Positions 1-12,900 of a DNA stretch of 64,000 nt are shown piece after piece. The stretch is from Metridium senile (lineage: Eukaryota > Cnidaria > Anthozoa > Actiniaria > Metridiidae). The notes under the pieces are model-generated. The model ran no database searches. It saw only the letters and a list, made by a program, of their open reading frames with translations, and was not told the origin of the DNA. The stretch spans positions 4,498,556-4,562,555 of the forward strand of contig OX459105.1 in the NCBI GenBank assembly GCA_949775045.1, given 5' to 3'. A program made the translations under genes and the position numbers. Position 1 is the stretch's first letter, and every line of letters starts with the position of its first letter.

Positions 1-130
1 GGGGGGGGGGGGGGGGGGGCTGCCCCTCCCCGTGCTACGGCCCTGCAATTTCTTATGTTATATGTGGAGGACTTATCGGACTGCTAGAAGCAGTTTACAA
101 TCGTGAGTGTGGATTAGTGTATGCCTCCGA

Positions 131-354
131 GACCCGGGGGGAGGGGGGGGGGGTACTCCCTTTGTCCAAGTGGTAGGGGTGATCGGCGGAGATTTTGAAA
201 ATGACCCCTAAAAGGTACGCTCAGATACAAATAAAGCAGAGTAAAAACGACCCTTAGAACTGATTTTTGAGCCAAATCTCTAAATGGACCCTAAAAGGTA
301 CGCACTGGAAATATTTTAACCCTAAAAGGTACCCCCCCCCCCCCCCCCCCCCCC
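131..354. repeat. short repeat element with G-run and C-run ends
   Basis: The segment starts in a G-rich run leading into GGTACTCCC and ends in a CCCTAAAAGGTACC motif followed by a long C-run. The motif CCCTAAAAGGTAC occurs three times inside. The two ends look like inverted termini (GGGGTAC.. / ..GGTACCCC). Similar CCCTAAAAGGTAC units recur at 53258-53325. I read it as a MITE or short dispersed repeat; homopolymer lengths may be unreliable. Confidence 0.5.
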
Positions 355-542
355 GGGCTCCGAGACCTAACTGTTGTACCGGGAGACAATCTACTACTCT
401 TTGCGAACAGTTATAAGATTAGAGTGAAGACAGACGGGACCTACGGTTTTCTGTCCTTATCCGAGAAGACGTGAAGGTCTAACCATTTGCAGATTTAATT
501 ACAAAGGCAGCACCTTCTCCTCAATTATTTTAAGACCGGCCT

Positions 543-608
543 GAGTATTGGTCCGGCCAGGACGCGAACCCCGCACCTCCCGCACTGTAGTCCGGTGCTT
601 AACCAACT
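543..608 (-). repeat. tRNA-like (SINE) promoter fragment
   Basis: On the minus strand the segment contains an A-box-like AGTTGGTTAAGCACCGG and a B-box-like GGGGTTCGCGTCC at tRNA spacing. No matching 5' acceptor strand follows, and the sequence runs into another repeat at about 612, so this looks like a truncated tRNA-derived SINE rather than a working tRNA gene. Confidence 0.45.
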
Positions 609-611
609 AAA

Positions 612-775
612 GGCCCGTGCAAACGCACGCAACATTGTTGGACCAACATGGTTGCTCCAACATGTTGGACCCGTTTAATTACCCTGTTGGATGCTGTTGC
701 ATGAAACTCATCCAACAATTCTTTTGTTCTCGTGTTCAACAAACCGTATCGCAACAATGACAACCTGTCAGCGGT
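612..775. repeat. CAACATG-rich inverted repeat element
   Basis: The stretch starts CCCGTGCAAACGCACGC and is packed with overlapping CAACAT/ATGTTG units (CAACATTGTTGG, CCAACATGGTTG, CCAACATGTTGG), which can fold on themselves. It abuts the tRNA-like fragment on its left. It is probably a MITE; its right boundary is uncertain. Confidence 0.35.
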
Positions 776-961
776 TACTCTTCAGGTAAATTCCCATCTG
801 GAAAGACTAATTTTCTGTCATCCTTATTGATTGTGATTTTGTCAAAGTACTTCTTCAGAATGTCTTCATGTTCCTTTTCTTTTTCGTTATGAATCTTTCT
901 TGGTAAAACTATTAATGGGAAACAAATGATTAATCTTAGGTAGACTAGATGGTACGATTAA

Positions 962-1130
962 ACAATGAATATGATGACGATGATGATAATAATGATGGAT
1001 GATGATAATAATGATGGATGATGATGATGCAAATGATCATAATGATGATGGATGATGATGATGAAAATAATAGTGAAGATGAGAACAAATATAATGCAAA
1101 TAATTACAATGATGAATAATGATGATGATC
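962..1130. repeat. GAT/AAT microsatellite
   Basis: Imperfect GATGATGAT / AATAATGATGG array. Short open frames across it are low-complexity only. Confidence 0.7.
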
Positions 1131-1254
1131 TATTTCACGGACATAAGTGTCTGCTAATTTTTTTTTTTTTTTTAACTAATATTTTCCCCTCGGGGTTACG
1201 CTAACAAGTTGTGGATGTTCACTTCACACTGATTGGCTAGGACCATCTGAAGGA

Positions 1255-1677
1255 TTAAAAAAAAAATCCGATTCATCAGTTTGTGTTGGGGTTCCTGTGT
1301 TGCCAAAAGGAATCCTATATTTCCTGCTTCTGGTGCTAGGAATCCCCGGGATATTGGGCTTCCTGTGTACTTACAATATGCTCATTCATTTGAGTACACT
1401 CGACTAATAAAAACTGATTGTTTTGCTTTGTTCTTTAATTTTGGATACTACGATTTATATATTCGCTATAAATTTTGACTGCTGACTATTATTTGAAAAG
1501 AATGTTGAGAATTGCTAGCCTGCGATGTGGTTGGTCTGCGGACTATCGTGTCAGTATAAAATACGAGTGACGTCATTGTGTTGGGGATTCTTTCTGGTCG
1601 TTTCATTTGTTTCCTCTACGAAATAGATGAAAATATGACCAAAAGACATCTAAAATCTTAAACTGCATATAAAAAAG
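1255..1677 (+). promoter_or_regulatory. gene A promoter and noncoding first exon
   Basis: This block is repeated ahead of all three paralogues (about 31610-31986 for gene B, 51330-51738 for gene C). It shares GTGTTGGGGTTCCTGTGTTG at the left, a TCTGCGGACTATCGTGTCAG core, a TATAAAA-like box (1556-1562), and a full palindromic CRE site TGACGTCA at 1568-1575 about 5 bases after the TATA-like box. It then runs to an AAAAAG|GTAAGA splice donor with the exon ending at 1677. I infer a core promoter plus a 5' untranslated exon, spliced to the acceptor at 2163. Transcription start is not determinable. CRE sites are bound by CREB/ATF factors. Confidence 0.55.
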
Positions 1678-2163
1678 GTAAGAATATATCGTATTATTCT
1701 CCGGTAAGTGTCTTTTTATGCCAAACATGAATTTAATTTCTTAGAAAAATATCATAAACTTAATTCAATCAACCAGAAAACTTGACAGATTTTTATAAAC
1801 TTGAACCGTTCGTTGTCAATTTTGCTTAAAATCTGAATTTAAAATTTAATTTAAAATTTTAATCAGTTTTAAATCAATTAGAATCAATTACACTGTTTGT
1901 TTGAAAATAGTTTTTAACAATAGTGGGATTGTGTGGCTTTTGCTATTGGCAATTAGTATATTAAGCGAAGCTAGCTTCGCTCGTAATAATTTTGATATGA
2001 TTTTATAGTTTATTTTTAGTTGCTTATGTTTCAAACTTCCTTCATGCAAGCACCTTTTTGGCCAATGAACACACACATACATCACAATTATTGATGAAAA
2101 TGTATGCATTATAAATATCTAGCAAATCATTAAAGTAAATCTCTGTTTTCTATGCTAATATAG

Positions 2164-2354
2164 TCATGGAATTAGTTCTCCCTCTTCCCTCACCTCGTGA
2201 TAAAGATCTTTTGATATTCATTATCTATGGTTTGAAAGAACAAGGTGTTCAAAGGGAGAGAATAAACATTGACAAGAGTAGGAATGAAGTTCAGATATAT
2301 GGTGGATCTGAAGCTGAAATTGCTGCAGGCAAAGATCAAGTAAAATGTTTAATT
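2164..2354 (+). other. gene A exon: first KH-like module
   Basis: Starts ELVLPLPSPRDKDLL and ends KDQVKCLI before GTAAGT. The helix-turn and NEVQIYGG strand resemble a KH C-terminal half, but no GxxG loop is visible. It has the same position and splice phases as 42104-42294 in gene B and 58916-59106 in gene C. About 180 bp of extra intron sequence at 2379-2545, bounded by AATATTGTTT direct repeats, is absent from gene C. Confidence 0.6.
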
Positions 2355-5300
2355 GTAAGTACAACACTAATATTGTTTGATAATATAGGTAATATAGCGA
2401 AGGGCTAAAGCTCGAACGTCAGTAAAGTTAAGTCAACATTTTTTACAGTGTTACAAATTTCATTATATTACCTATCATTTATATCAAACACAGACGCAGC
2501 CTATACTAGTTTACCCGCTAGTTTGCATTAATAATATTGTTTGTTAAATTAATTATAAACTTATTAATTTAGTCCAGGCAAGAAAAAATTGACAAAAGAA
2601 ATAAATTTTATCATGACCATGGAGAAGAATGTATTTCTTGTTAAAGAGGGGGCTGTAGGGGGGTGTTTCAGCCCCCTCTCCCCGTCATCCCCCTTATGAT
2701 CAAGTGGGCTTTATTTTTTAATAAAAGTTAAAGTTAAACAGTCATTAGATTCCACAATAAATTAGACTGCAAAACAGTCCCTACTTTTACGCGAAAACTC
2801 TGAGGAAACAAGTTGAAGTTGGATTGAACGAAATTCTGGCCGTGAGAGAATGAGGAGAGGATTAACGGACAAGCGGGGAGTGATGCTAAGGGGAGAGAGA
2901 CACTCCAAGCTCGTCCGTTTATCCTCTCCTCATTCTCTTGTGGCCAGAATTTTGTTCGATCGAACTTCAACTCGTTTCCTCGGAGTTTTCGCGTAAAAGT
3001 AGGGACTGTTATGCAGTCTAACAATAAATATATCAAGTGGTATAGTCATTGATAAGTGATTTACCTAACGTTTTTATTATTTTTTCTTGTTCAACAGCAA
3101 GATTATTATCTATGTGACAAGCAACATGGGAAGGTATATTATTATGTCAAGCAGTGTACATGTTCTCCAGATCAGAGCATCAGCTGCCAGTGTTTTCATG
3201 AACCAACTGACTTCTGGAGCACCAGCTACCTTTTCCACACACAAACAAAAGATATTAGCTGTTTAGTTATAGCACAGTTATATCAATGGGCCATTCCACC
3301 GTGACGGACATTACATTCACAGACCTAAATAAGCTGTGTTTCATAAACAGTTGCATTATCTTACAATTTATTTTTTCACACAACTGTCTTAGAACCTTGT
3401 CTACAATTTGCATGAAAAAAGTTTTCAGAAATAATTTTCGACTTGTCAGTTTTTCGTCCAAAAGGGCCGTGACGGACATTACAGCTAAAACTACCACTAT
3501 AAATTCCAGTTGGGTAAATAAGAAGTGAAATTCCTGTGAATTGTGAGAAGTTTATAGCAAACAAATGCTTTTTAGCATTTGGTTATAGGCTAACCCGTAC
3601 GGAAATGTCTGACCGGACACGAGCCTAACAATGGCCGGACAAATCAGCCGAACACGAAACTAACAACCACCAAACAAGAGCGAAAGTCAGAGAACCTAAC
3701 AAGAGCAAAAAAGAGCATGAACACAGCATGAAATAGAGCGAAAAAGAGCATAACAAGGGCCTAACATTTAAAGCGTTGCAAAAAGCGAACGAAGCGTGAC
3801 AAGAGCATGACAAGAGCATTGAAAGAGCACTGTCAATCATCGCGAATAATCAGGCTGTAGTCAGGCCTGATTCAGGCGGTAATTTGCTCCTACATATATA
3901 TATTGTTGGTTTCCATGCTTGCCTTCGTCCTCGAATTCGGTGCCCACTTCGCAAGCAGTATCATCGGTGTTTTCCTCATCTTCATCGCTGTCTTCTTCAC
4001 TCACTCACCCTAAATACTGCTGAAAAGCTTCTTGGATCTCATCAGGACCAAAACCTTCGAAATCTTCTTTGTCATCAGAGTGAAAAAGTACATTTAAATC
4101 AACCTCATTGTTAGCGGACATATTTAAAACTTTAAGAACAAATTCACGTTAATAGTTTGTTTTAAATGACTTTATTACAAAACTCACCTACTATTATACA
4201 AACCAACAAGATTGTTTTGCAATTTCCTTGCTTAAATTATTGCAAAATGTTGACTAAAGAGCTCACAAAATCTAACTTATACCGTGTGAACGACGCCATT
4301 GAGGTTCTCGCAATAGTCGTAATTTTAAAATCGGTCTAGCGTGACTTCTATCACGTGAAAAAAATCAGAAAAATGATTGGTTAAAAACGTGTTCACACGA
4401 CAATTTATCAACGATAATTTATGCGTATAAAGAAAAAACTTTGGTTTCACACGCTAATTAGTAGACTTGCCCAAGTCGAACTCGTTTATCACAGGACTAG
4501 TTATGCAAAGTTTGTTACAGTAACGAGCGAAGCGAGGCAGTAAGTTGAGCGCGAAGCGCGAAACGAGCTACGAGCCGGAATGCAGGGGGGCTAAAAGGGA
4601 CTTTGTGAAAGTCTAGCTAATTAGATACTAGTTTCACAAGTGTTAATTCGGATTTTATATCGGTGTTGGCTTGTGTTAGGTCCGTGTTAGAGTGTTGTCC
4701 GTCTGTTCAGGACCGTAACATGCAGCCATAATATGTTAGGCTCGTTAGCTCAGAGCCTGATTCGGATTTTATATTGGTGTTAGGCTTGTGTTAGGTTCGT
4801 GTTAGAGTGTTGTACGACTGACTGTTCAGGACCGTAACATGCAGCCATAATGTGTTAGGCTCGTTAGCTCAGAGCCTGATTCGGATTTTATATTGGTGTT
4901 AGGCTTGTGTTAGGTTCGTGTTAGAGTGTTGTCCGACTGATCAGGACCGTAACATCAGCCATAATGTGTTAGGCTCGTTAGCTCAGAACCTGAATTGGAT
5001 TTTGTCAGGTTCATGTTCGGCTCACGTTCTGCCATCAGAACGGTGTTCAGGCCAGATTAAGGCTGTGTTTTGTCTCTGTCAGGCTAAAAAGGTCCGTACG
5101 GGAAGTTTTCTTACTGAAGACCTATGTTTTTTAGTTGTTTTTTCTATTTTAAAAAAAAAGGGAATATTTAGCGTGACGGACATTACAAGAAACGTGACGG
5201 ACATTACAAATGGCAAATTCAGTAAGTCAAATATAAGAAAATTGCCTAATTTGCTTAGTAAATATCACATAGAATAGATAATATTACAGTAAAATCACAT

Positions 5301-8300
5301 TGAGAACCTTAGTCAGTTAACTCTCTTTTTGGAGCACGCTTTTTAATGTTGTCAAATTTTCATTATTTCAATGTCTCATGTGGAATGACCCATATACGTT
5401 ATATTGTAAACAATAGATTCAATTAATATTTACAAGTCACAGCTCTTGGTCAAAAACAAAAACTTGGCCCAAAAGCTTTGAATCCATTGTTCTAAATAAT
5501 TTGCAGGCAACTGAAATAGGAAATATTATTATATCCACATCCACTGGATATGAGTCATCTCATGCTCTGATTGGTTCTTCTACTACTTTAGCTTCGTCAC
5601 GCAACGCTCCCTCATCACCTGGCTAATCTAGGTGATGAGGGAGTGTTGCATGACGAAGCTAAACACAGCTCCTTTTTCCGTTATCATTTTGGCATTGTTT
5701 TCATCTTCCATTTTATTTATTATTGTAATGATTGCTGCTGAAAATGCGGTTCATAATTACACAGCAATTTCACTCTCAAGTGACATGCAAATATCACAGA
5801 TATCACTCGAACCATACATCTGCCGATCATCCTCAAAACCAAGAGATTCAATCATTGCTCTAAACCCCCAAAACAAAGATATTTCATGCTTTACCCGGGA
5901 AGGTCAGGAGATTATGTCCAAAATCTAAGACGGCAGAGCTGGCATGTATTGTACATGTGCCATTCTTCAAGTATCACTGATCACTTAGTCTAGTATTAAA
6001 TAGATGTCCCTAATTTAAAACACCAAAGCTGAGGACTTCAATGTTATTCTTTCTTTTTTCCAAGATGAATACCACATATGGGAAAACAAAAGTTGATATT
6101 CCTTGGGACAAAGTGGGATTAGTCATAGGGAAAAAGTATTGTAATATACAAAGGATCACAAAAGAAACAGGAGCAGAAATTTGTGTCATTAAAGATAAAA
6201 TCTATGTTGGTGGAGACGTTGAAAAGTGCAAGAAAGCAATACTGGAATTGGAAAACATTGCCGTAAGCATAATAATAATAATAATTTAGTAGTTATAATA
6301 ATTTATTAAAATATTTATAGCACATTATTATCCAACACTCTCTAAAGGTGCTTTACAACAAAAACAGTAAAAAAAATTTTCAATTATTATGTAATGTAAT
6401 TAAATACTGCCTGCCTGCATGGCCATCTGTCCCTTCTCCCGCCTGCCTGCCTTAATTTGTCAATATAGTGCCCTTGCTGTTGCTTTACAAATTTCTTCTT
6501 ATTATTATTTAACAGTTTGGTAAAAAGAACAAGAGACATGATCAGGTATTATTATATGATGTGTTCTTTTATTGTTTGACCTTTTCAATTTCATTTTTTC
6601 GAGTTTACCCAAACTTACAAAAATAAATTAATTATTAATTACACATTTTAATATTATTTATCAAATTCATGAATAATTAATGATCTATTAGTCCAATCAT
6701 GGTTGTCCATTGTGGTCACATGTACGCACCTTTAAATCCCAATAAAGGATTGATGTTTTATGCATCAGTTTCATTAACTTAGATGTGCATGTCAAATACT
6801 AGACTGCGAACAGTCCCTTCTTTTCCCTCCAGATTCCGATGAAAACAAGAGAAAAAATGAGCATTTAAATAGAACATGGACGCCCAGGGATTGGGGGCGA
6901 AAAGGGGGAGGAGCGATGAATAAAAGGAAAAGTACAACTTTACCTCTCCATTCCTCCCCTCCCCAACTCACCTCCAATCTCTGCTTGCTCGTTTTATTAA
7001 CAGGTTTAAATTTTCTGAATCTGGAGGAAAAAGTAGGGACTGCTCGCAGTCTAGTCAAATACATATTAATTAGGTATACGGTTAAGACCAGATTAATTAA
7101 GTATATATTATAAAGTTTTCTTAAGGGTAGTTTCCTTAACTCAATATTTTCAAATGATAATTTATTAATCATTATTATTATTGTTATATATTTATTATTA
7201 TTTTGACAATAAAGTTCTGCGATAAGACATTGAACTTTACAAAGATTTTACACGACGTTTCGACGTTATCAAATGCCATTATCAAGTGAAAATGATAAAC
7301 TTATAACATGAATAATAATGAGTTAAAATTACAATAAAGGTAAAGAAACTTTTTTTAACTCATTATTATTCATGTTATAAGTTTATCATTTTCACTTGAT
7401 AATGGCGTTTGATAATGTTTGATATCTTTTTAAGGTGAAAAGCACAGAAGGATTGACAAAAGTTGGTATCCCTAAAGAGTACATTGGTTTAGTTATAGGC
7501 AAGGAACATTCTAATTTACGAAGAATCAGAGAGAAAACAGGAGCAGACATTGTTGACATTGATGGAGCAATCTATGTTGGTGGGAGTGATGATCAACGCA
7601 GGAAAGCAACAATAGAATTGAAAACCAATGTAGTAAGTTTAACACAAAAGCTTCAGTTGATTGATCGGTAACCAGTCATTTCGCACAAATGCACTTTCGC
7701 CCAAGTCATTTTGCCTACAAAAAAGGTGTTTCACACCAATCGTTTTTTCCTCCATATATCAATTATGATAATATATACATTGTATTGACATTATTACTCT
7801 TATTATAAACTCATTAAAAATCAGCTGAGTTGACCTTCAGAACAAATACAAGGTCAACCAATCAGAATTGAGGACTCAACATCATATTTTGATTATCATT
7901 TCCCATTATTCTGCCAAGAAACTTTATGAAATACGAGTTCTTCTTTCTTTAAATTAATTGTAAATGCTAGTCAAACTCATGGTGGGATTATATTTCAATC
8001 AACAAGAAAAGTCTACATTGTATACTCGGAAAAAGCTCAAAAATTGCTAACCAAAAATAGTGACCCCTAATTCCTTTCAGGGATTAGGCGATCAACTCAC
8101 CTGGCATAAATATGATTGAGCTTATATGTTATTGATCAATTGAATACCAAATAATTATATAATTTTAACAATAACAATATAATGAATTTTTATTTTGCAG
8201 TATAGTGCAATTTACACAAACGACACACAGGAGACGTTTATTTTTGAAAGATTTGATTTTGTTGATGGCACTGGCCCAGAATGTAACTACACACTTGAAC

Positions 8301-9903
8301 CAATTGATTGTCCAACAACTCATTTGCTTCAACATGACAATTTTTACAAAATTGACAAAGTTGATGAAGACGAAGACAACATGGTAAGATATTATATCAT
8401 TAATATGGTGATGATGATCATAACAATAAAGATTTGATGAATCATGATTCTTTGTGACTTGTTGATTTGATGATATTGTTAATTAATTTTCAAAATTTCT
8501 CACCTTTATAAAATATCTGAGAAAATCTCTTGACTGTGACAATAAAATGCACCTTTTGTCAAATAGAGTATTGTGTATATATGTTATCTTGGTGTATTTC
8601 TCTATCTCCAGATAGACAATGGTGAGATAGACATGAAAGATTTGGAAAGCACTGTGACCAAAGTACTGCAAAAAATACAGCAAACCGTAACTACAGATGG
8701 TAGCAGTACATACCCAAAGTCCGACTTTTGGCTTCATTTTGGACATGTTTTCATTACAGGAAATGTTGATGATGGTTGGTTTGAGCAAAGTTAATATGAT
8801 GAACTGGTTATATATTATGTAACTGATTGTTTGTTCACTTTTCAGTCCAACTGTGACCCTGCACAAAACACAATAATTCTTAATATATATATTTTAGTAG
8901 GTCAGCCAATGAATCCATTGTGGTCAGGTCAGTTAAGCATTATAAATGAATGTAAAACAAAAGATTGTGCACATGATGCAGTCATGCACAACCAATTACT
9001 CGACATCAATGTTTACTTCTTTGTCAGCACCAAGTTTTCCAGGTTTCATAACCAGTCCCCTATATATATTAACTCTGGAGCGAGGCTGAAAAACACAACT
9101 CCACACAATTCAAGTAGTCAAAAAAGATTACTGGCTGGCTTTTAAGGCCTTTTCAAATATGCATTTCTTTAATTTGTTTCATAATTTTTACTTTAAATTC
9201 AGTTGAACAAGGAGAAACATACTCATTGGACGACTTTCAAAAACAGTTCAACCAAGAAAAGGGCTGGAAAATGGTTTTTGATTCAGCTGTTGAGAATATG
9301 GATGTTGAGGGCTTGAAGGAGGCTCTGGCAGGCAATGAATACATGGGCATCCCTCCTCATACAAGATATGATATTTCATTCTTGACGCCATCTTGTGGTA
9401 GAATTCGAGTTAAGGTATGTACACTACCTGGTTGGCTTATGTAAAGTTGTATTGCAGAACTATTATCATCATCAACAACAACAAGAACATCATTACTAAT
9501 TAGTATTATGTTCATTATTATAATATTATATATAATTATTATTGCCATCATACACTAATGGTCACCATCATCATCATAATGGTTATTTAATGTTGACTTT
9601 GATATTCCAAGTACAGTGGAACCTCTATTTAACGGCCAACCTCTATTAAGCGGCCATTTTGGAAAGTTCCAAGGGTGACTGCTTAATAGAGGTATTATAT
9701 TTAAAGTATTATCTCTTCTCAGATATTCCTTGATGCAGATAACCGGCCAACAAAGGAACTTATCCATGAATCTATTGCTGTTCGTCCAGCCCATTCATCA
9801 TCAGCACCATATTTGCTATGTGATCAATTTTATCACAGATTAGAAATTCACATTGCAATACCATCTACCTCAATTGATGTCTGCTTGAATATCCGTACAG
9901 GTA

Positions 9904-9975
<72 letters not shown>

Positions 9976-12900
9976 CTTATTTGTTTTTGTTTTGTTTGTT
10001 TATTTGGCTCCTTGCTACAATTGTAGCTTGTTCAGTTGCTTGTTTTGGGGGTTTTTTTGGTCTGTCTGTCCATCTGTCTGTTTGTCTTTTCTTTTGTTTG
10101 TTTGCTTTTTTTGTTTTCAATAACTTTTTCGAAAAGAGTTTAGACTAAAAAAATATAATTTTTGGATTGTATTTCAGTTTCAACATGTTTGACAAAGACA
10201 CAACAAAAGCTCGATGAAGAAACTGAACACGAGGAAATTTTGAAAACCTACTTAGACAGGATTGAAATACAAAATGGTGAAATAAAACTACCTGATGATT
10301 TACCAGATGATTTTGACATGAATTACATGCGAAAATGTAAACGGCGTTCCTATTCCTATGACAAAGGAGAAGAGAGCTTTACTATTGTTATATCAGAAGA
10401 GCAAGAAATTGATCCTTGGGATGATGCGAAACAGTTTGATGTCAAGGTAAATGATTACCTCCTTGCTTGTTCAATTGCTTGCTTGGTTGATTGCTTTATT
10501 TATTTATTCATTAACTTTTTTATTTATTTATTCATTTATTCATTCATTTGTTTATTTATTTATTTAATTACTTATTTACTTATTTGTTTGTTTATTTACA
10601 CCTGTTTTCAAAAACGTTGTCCTATTTCAAATTAGTAATCAGTAATTAGTAATTTGTTAATTATAGTGTAATAGCCTCGGAATTAGGAAGTGAACCAAAA
10701 ACAGACGCAGTCTTTTGATAATGCCTTCGGCATGATAGACTTTCACAAAGTCCCTTTTAGCGCCCCTGCACAAGGGACTTTTCCTACTTGCAGCGCGCCA
10801 AATTTACCGGTTGGTTTTTCAACCGGAGGCGTGGCTTATAACGTATCAAAATCCCTCCAATCACGAAGCATTCCTCCTTCATGCTTGTCAATCATTCTTC
10901 CAAGTCAAATACCTTTAGGTGTTGTGCAGAGAGCTCAAATCACAACTTAGCTAAATCTAAACAATTTGTAGTAGTTTTTGTCGAAGAATTTCTTGTATTT
11001 AGAAGTTACTGGAATACAAAATTGTCCTCAGTTTCTACATGTATATATTCTGCAGTTCCGATGGAGAAAGAAAGCTAATTGTTTGGTGTTCTAGATTCTT
11101 CAAAGGATTAAGATTTGGCGAAGCTGTTGACACCGCGTCCGTGGTTCCCCGACTAAGTATTTTCCTTATAGCGCTTTTAAAGTTTGTTCTTAGGTGTGTT
11201 TTACAACGTTTGTATTTTACATTGTATTTTACAACGTTTGGTTAGAAACTTCAACTCTTTGATATGTTTTTGTTGGCGTATTATCTTCGTTATCAATGTT
11301 TTGAGAACATTCGTGACTATATGTCAAAGGTCGTGTATAATGCGCTCCACTCCCTGAAAGACGATCGCCATAAATTTTCGCGCCAAAAGTTGATCTCCCG
11401 ATTCGATTTCCTGCAGGTGAAACAAGTCGAACTCGCATTGCGGCTCGTAGCTCGTTTCGCGCTTCGCGCTCAACTTACTGGCTCGCTTCGCTCGTTACTG
11501 TAACAAACTTCGCTCACTAGTCCTGTGATAAACGAGTTCGACTTGGGCAAGTCTATCGGCATGACTGCAACATGTGTAGCATGCCGAGTGAATTTATTTA
11601 CGTTTGAATGCAATGCAAATTGTGCCATTAATTAATTCCTATTTCACTATTTACAAAATGCTATTATACGAACTTTATCCAGGAAAATAGCAATGATCAC
11701 CGCAAGCTTTTCAGGTCCGCAAAATCGCTCTTCGCCCGTGAGACAGATCTGAATTTTCCCGGGTACCATGATAGCACAATACTCGCAAATGATATAGGTA
11801 ACTTCTTTGTCGAGAAAGTCGAGCGTATCCGGTCTGAGCTTGATGCCGCAGCAACATATATATTGCCAGTGGATGAGGTGGTTACCAAGCCCTCCGCCTG
11901 CCTTGACTCCTTTAACCCACTCAGTGAAGATGATGTCGCTTGCCTAATATCGAATTCGAGCAAGAAATCTACAATCATTGACAAAAGTGTTGGCACGAAT
12001 GTGATAAAGTAATTTTAGCAGTGCTGAAATTCTACTACTCCCCCCACCCCCCTTCGCAATGTTGAGGAGGGAGTCATTGTTTGGTGCTTATGTGGTTGAC
12101 CTGTCAATGCGCTATCATTGTACAGCAACATTGATGTGGGGTGAAGGGGGGAACATTTTTTTATACTTAAAATAAATGAAGTAGTGACTATGAGATAAAA
12201 TACTAAAATCGTGCCAACTACTTTTGACAATGATTGTAGCTCCCTTGATCCTATGCCCACTCCCATTGTGGTCGAGTGCTTAGATGTTCTTCTTCCGATA
12301 CTTACCAGGATGGTAAACTTGTCCTTACAATCTGGATGCTTCCCTGACAACTGGAAACAGGCAGATGTTCTTCCAAGACTAAAGAAACCTAAAGCAGAGG
12401 CTATTTTCAATAACCTTCGCCCCATTAGCAATCTGTCATTTGTGTCTAAGCTTACCGAGCGAGCTGTCTTTGGCCAGACACACGACCACCTTACTGTGCA
12501 TGGGTTTTATCCCAAGGCCCAATCCGCTTACCGTGAATTCCATAGTACTGAGACTGCACTGCTGCGTGTGAAAAACGACATCTTGATGAACATGAACGAA
12601 CAACACGTGTCACTGTTAGTTCTACTCGATCTTAGTGCCGCCTTTGATACTGTTGACCACAGTATTTTATTAAAGCGCCTGCACTCTAACTTTGGTATCT
12701 CAGGCTTCGTTCTTTCCTGGTTTCAGTCCTACCTGAATAATCGAATCCAGTCCGTATCAATGAACGGTGCGACATCCAAGAAATTTGAAATGAAGCAAGG
12801 AGTCCCCCAGGGGTCTTGCCTCGGCCCCCTCCTTTTTGTTACATATGTTAGCAAACTCTTCACTATCCTAGAGAAACATCTACCAAATGTCCACGCATAT

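Larger units (their letters stand above)
3286..5393. mobile_element. 2.1-kb non-autonomous TIR element
   Basis: The left end ATGGGCCATTCCAC (3286-3299) is the near-perfect inverse of the right end GTGGAATGACCCAT (5380-5393). The subterminal motif CGTGACGGACATTAC appears twice near the left end (about 3300 and 3470) and twice near the right end (about 5173 and 5192), as expected for transposase-binding repeats. No transposase frame is seen. Gene C lacks the whole segment. Target duplication is not clear, so I do not assign a superfamily. Confidence 0.75.

Noticed and set aside
3134..5928. Frames QCTCSPDQSISCQCFHEPTD.. (3134-3304, also 59445-59672) and ENAVHNYTAISLSSDMQ.. (5730-5928, also 60205-60396) preserved in both copies
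   Set aside because: They lie in introns between KH exons, have no counterpart in gene B, and skipping them keeps the KH frame. They could be remnants of lost exons; no family was recognised.
6792..7172. 126-codon minus frame that is identical in both duplicates (also 61956-62336)
   Set aside because: It runs across a MITE with 9-bp target duplication; sharing reflects the duplication of the insertion, not coding constraint.
8831..9145. 104-codon plus frame between two gene A exons
   Set aside because: No match in gene B and it runs through a good intron; treated as intronic.
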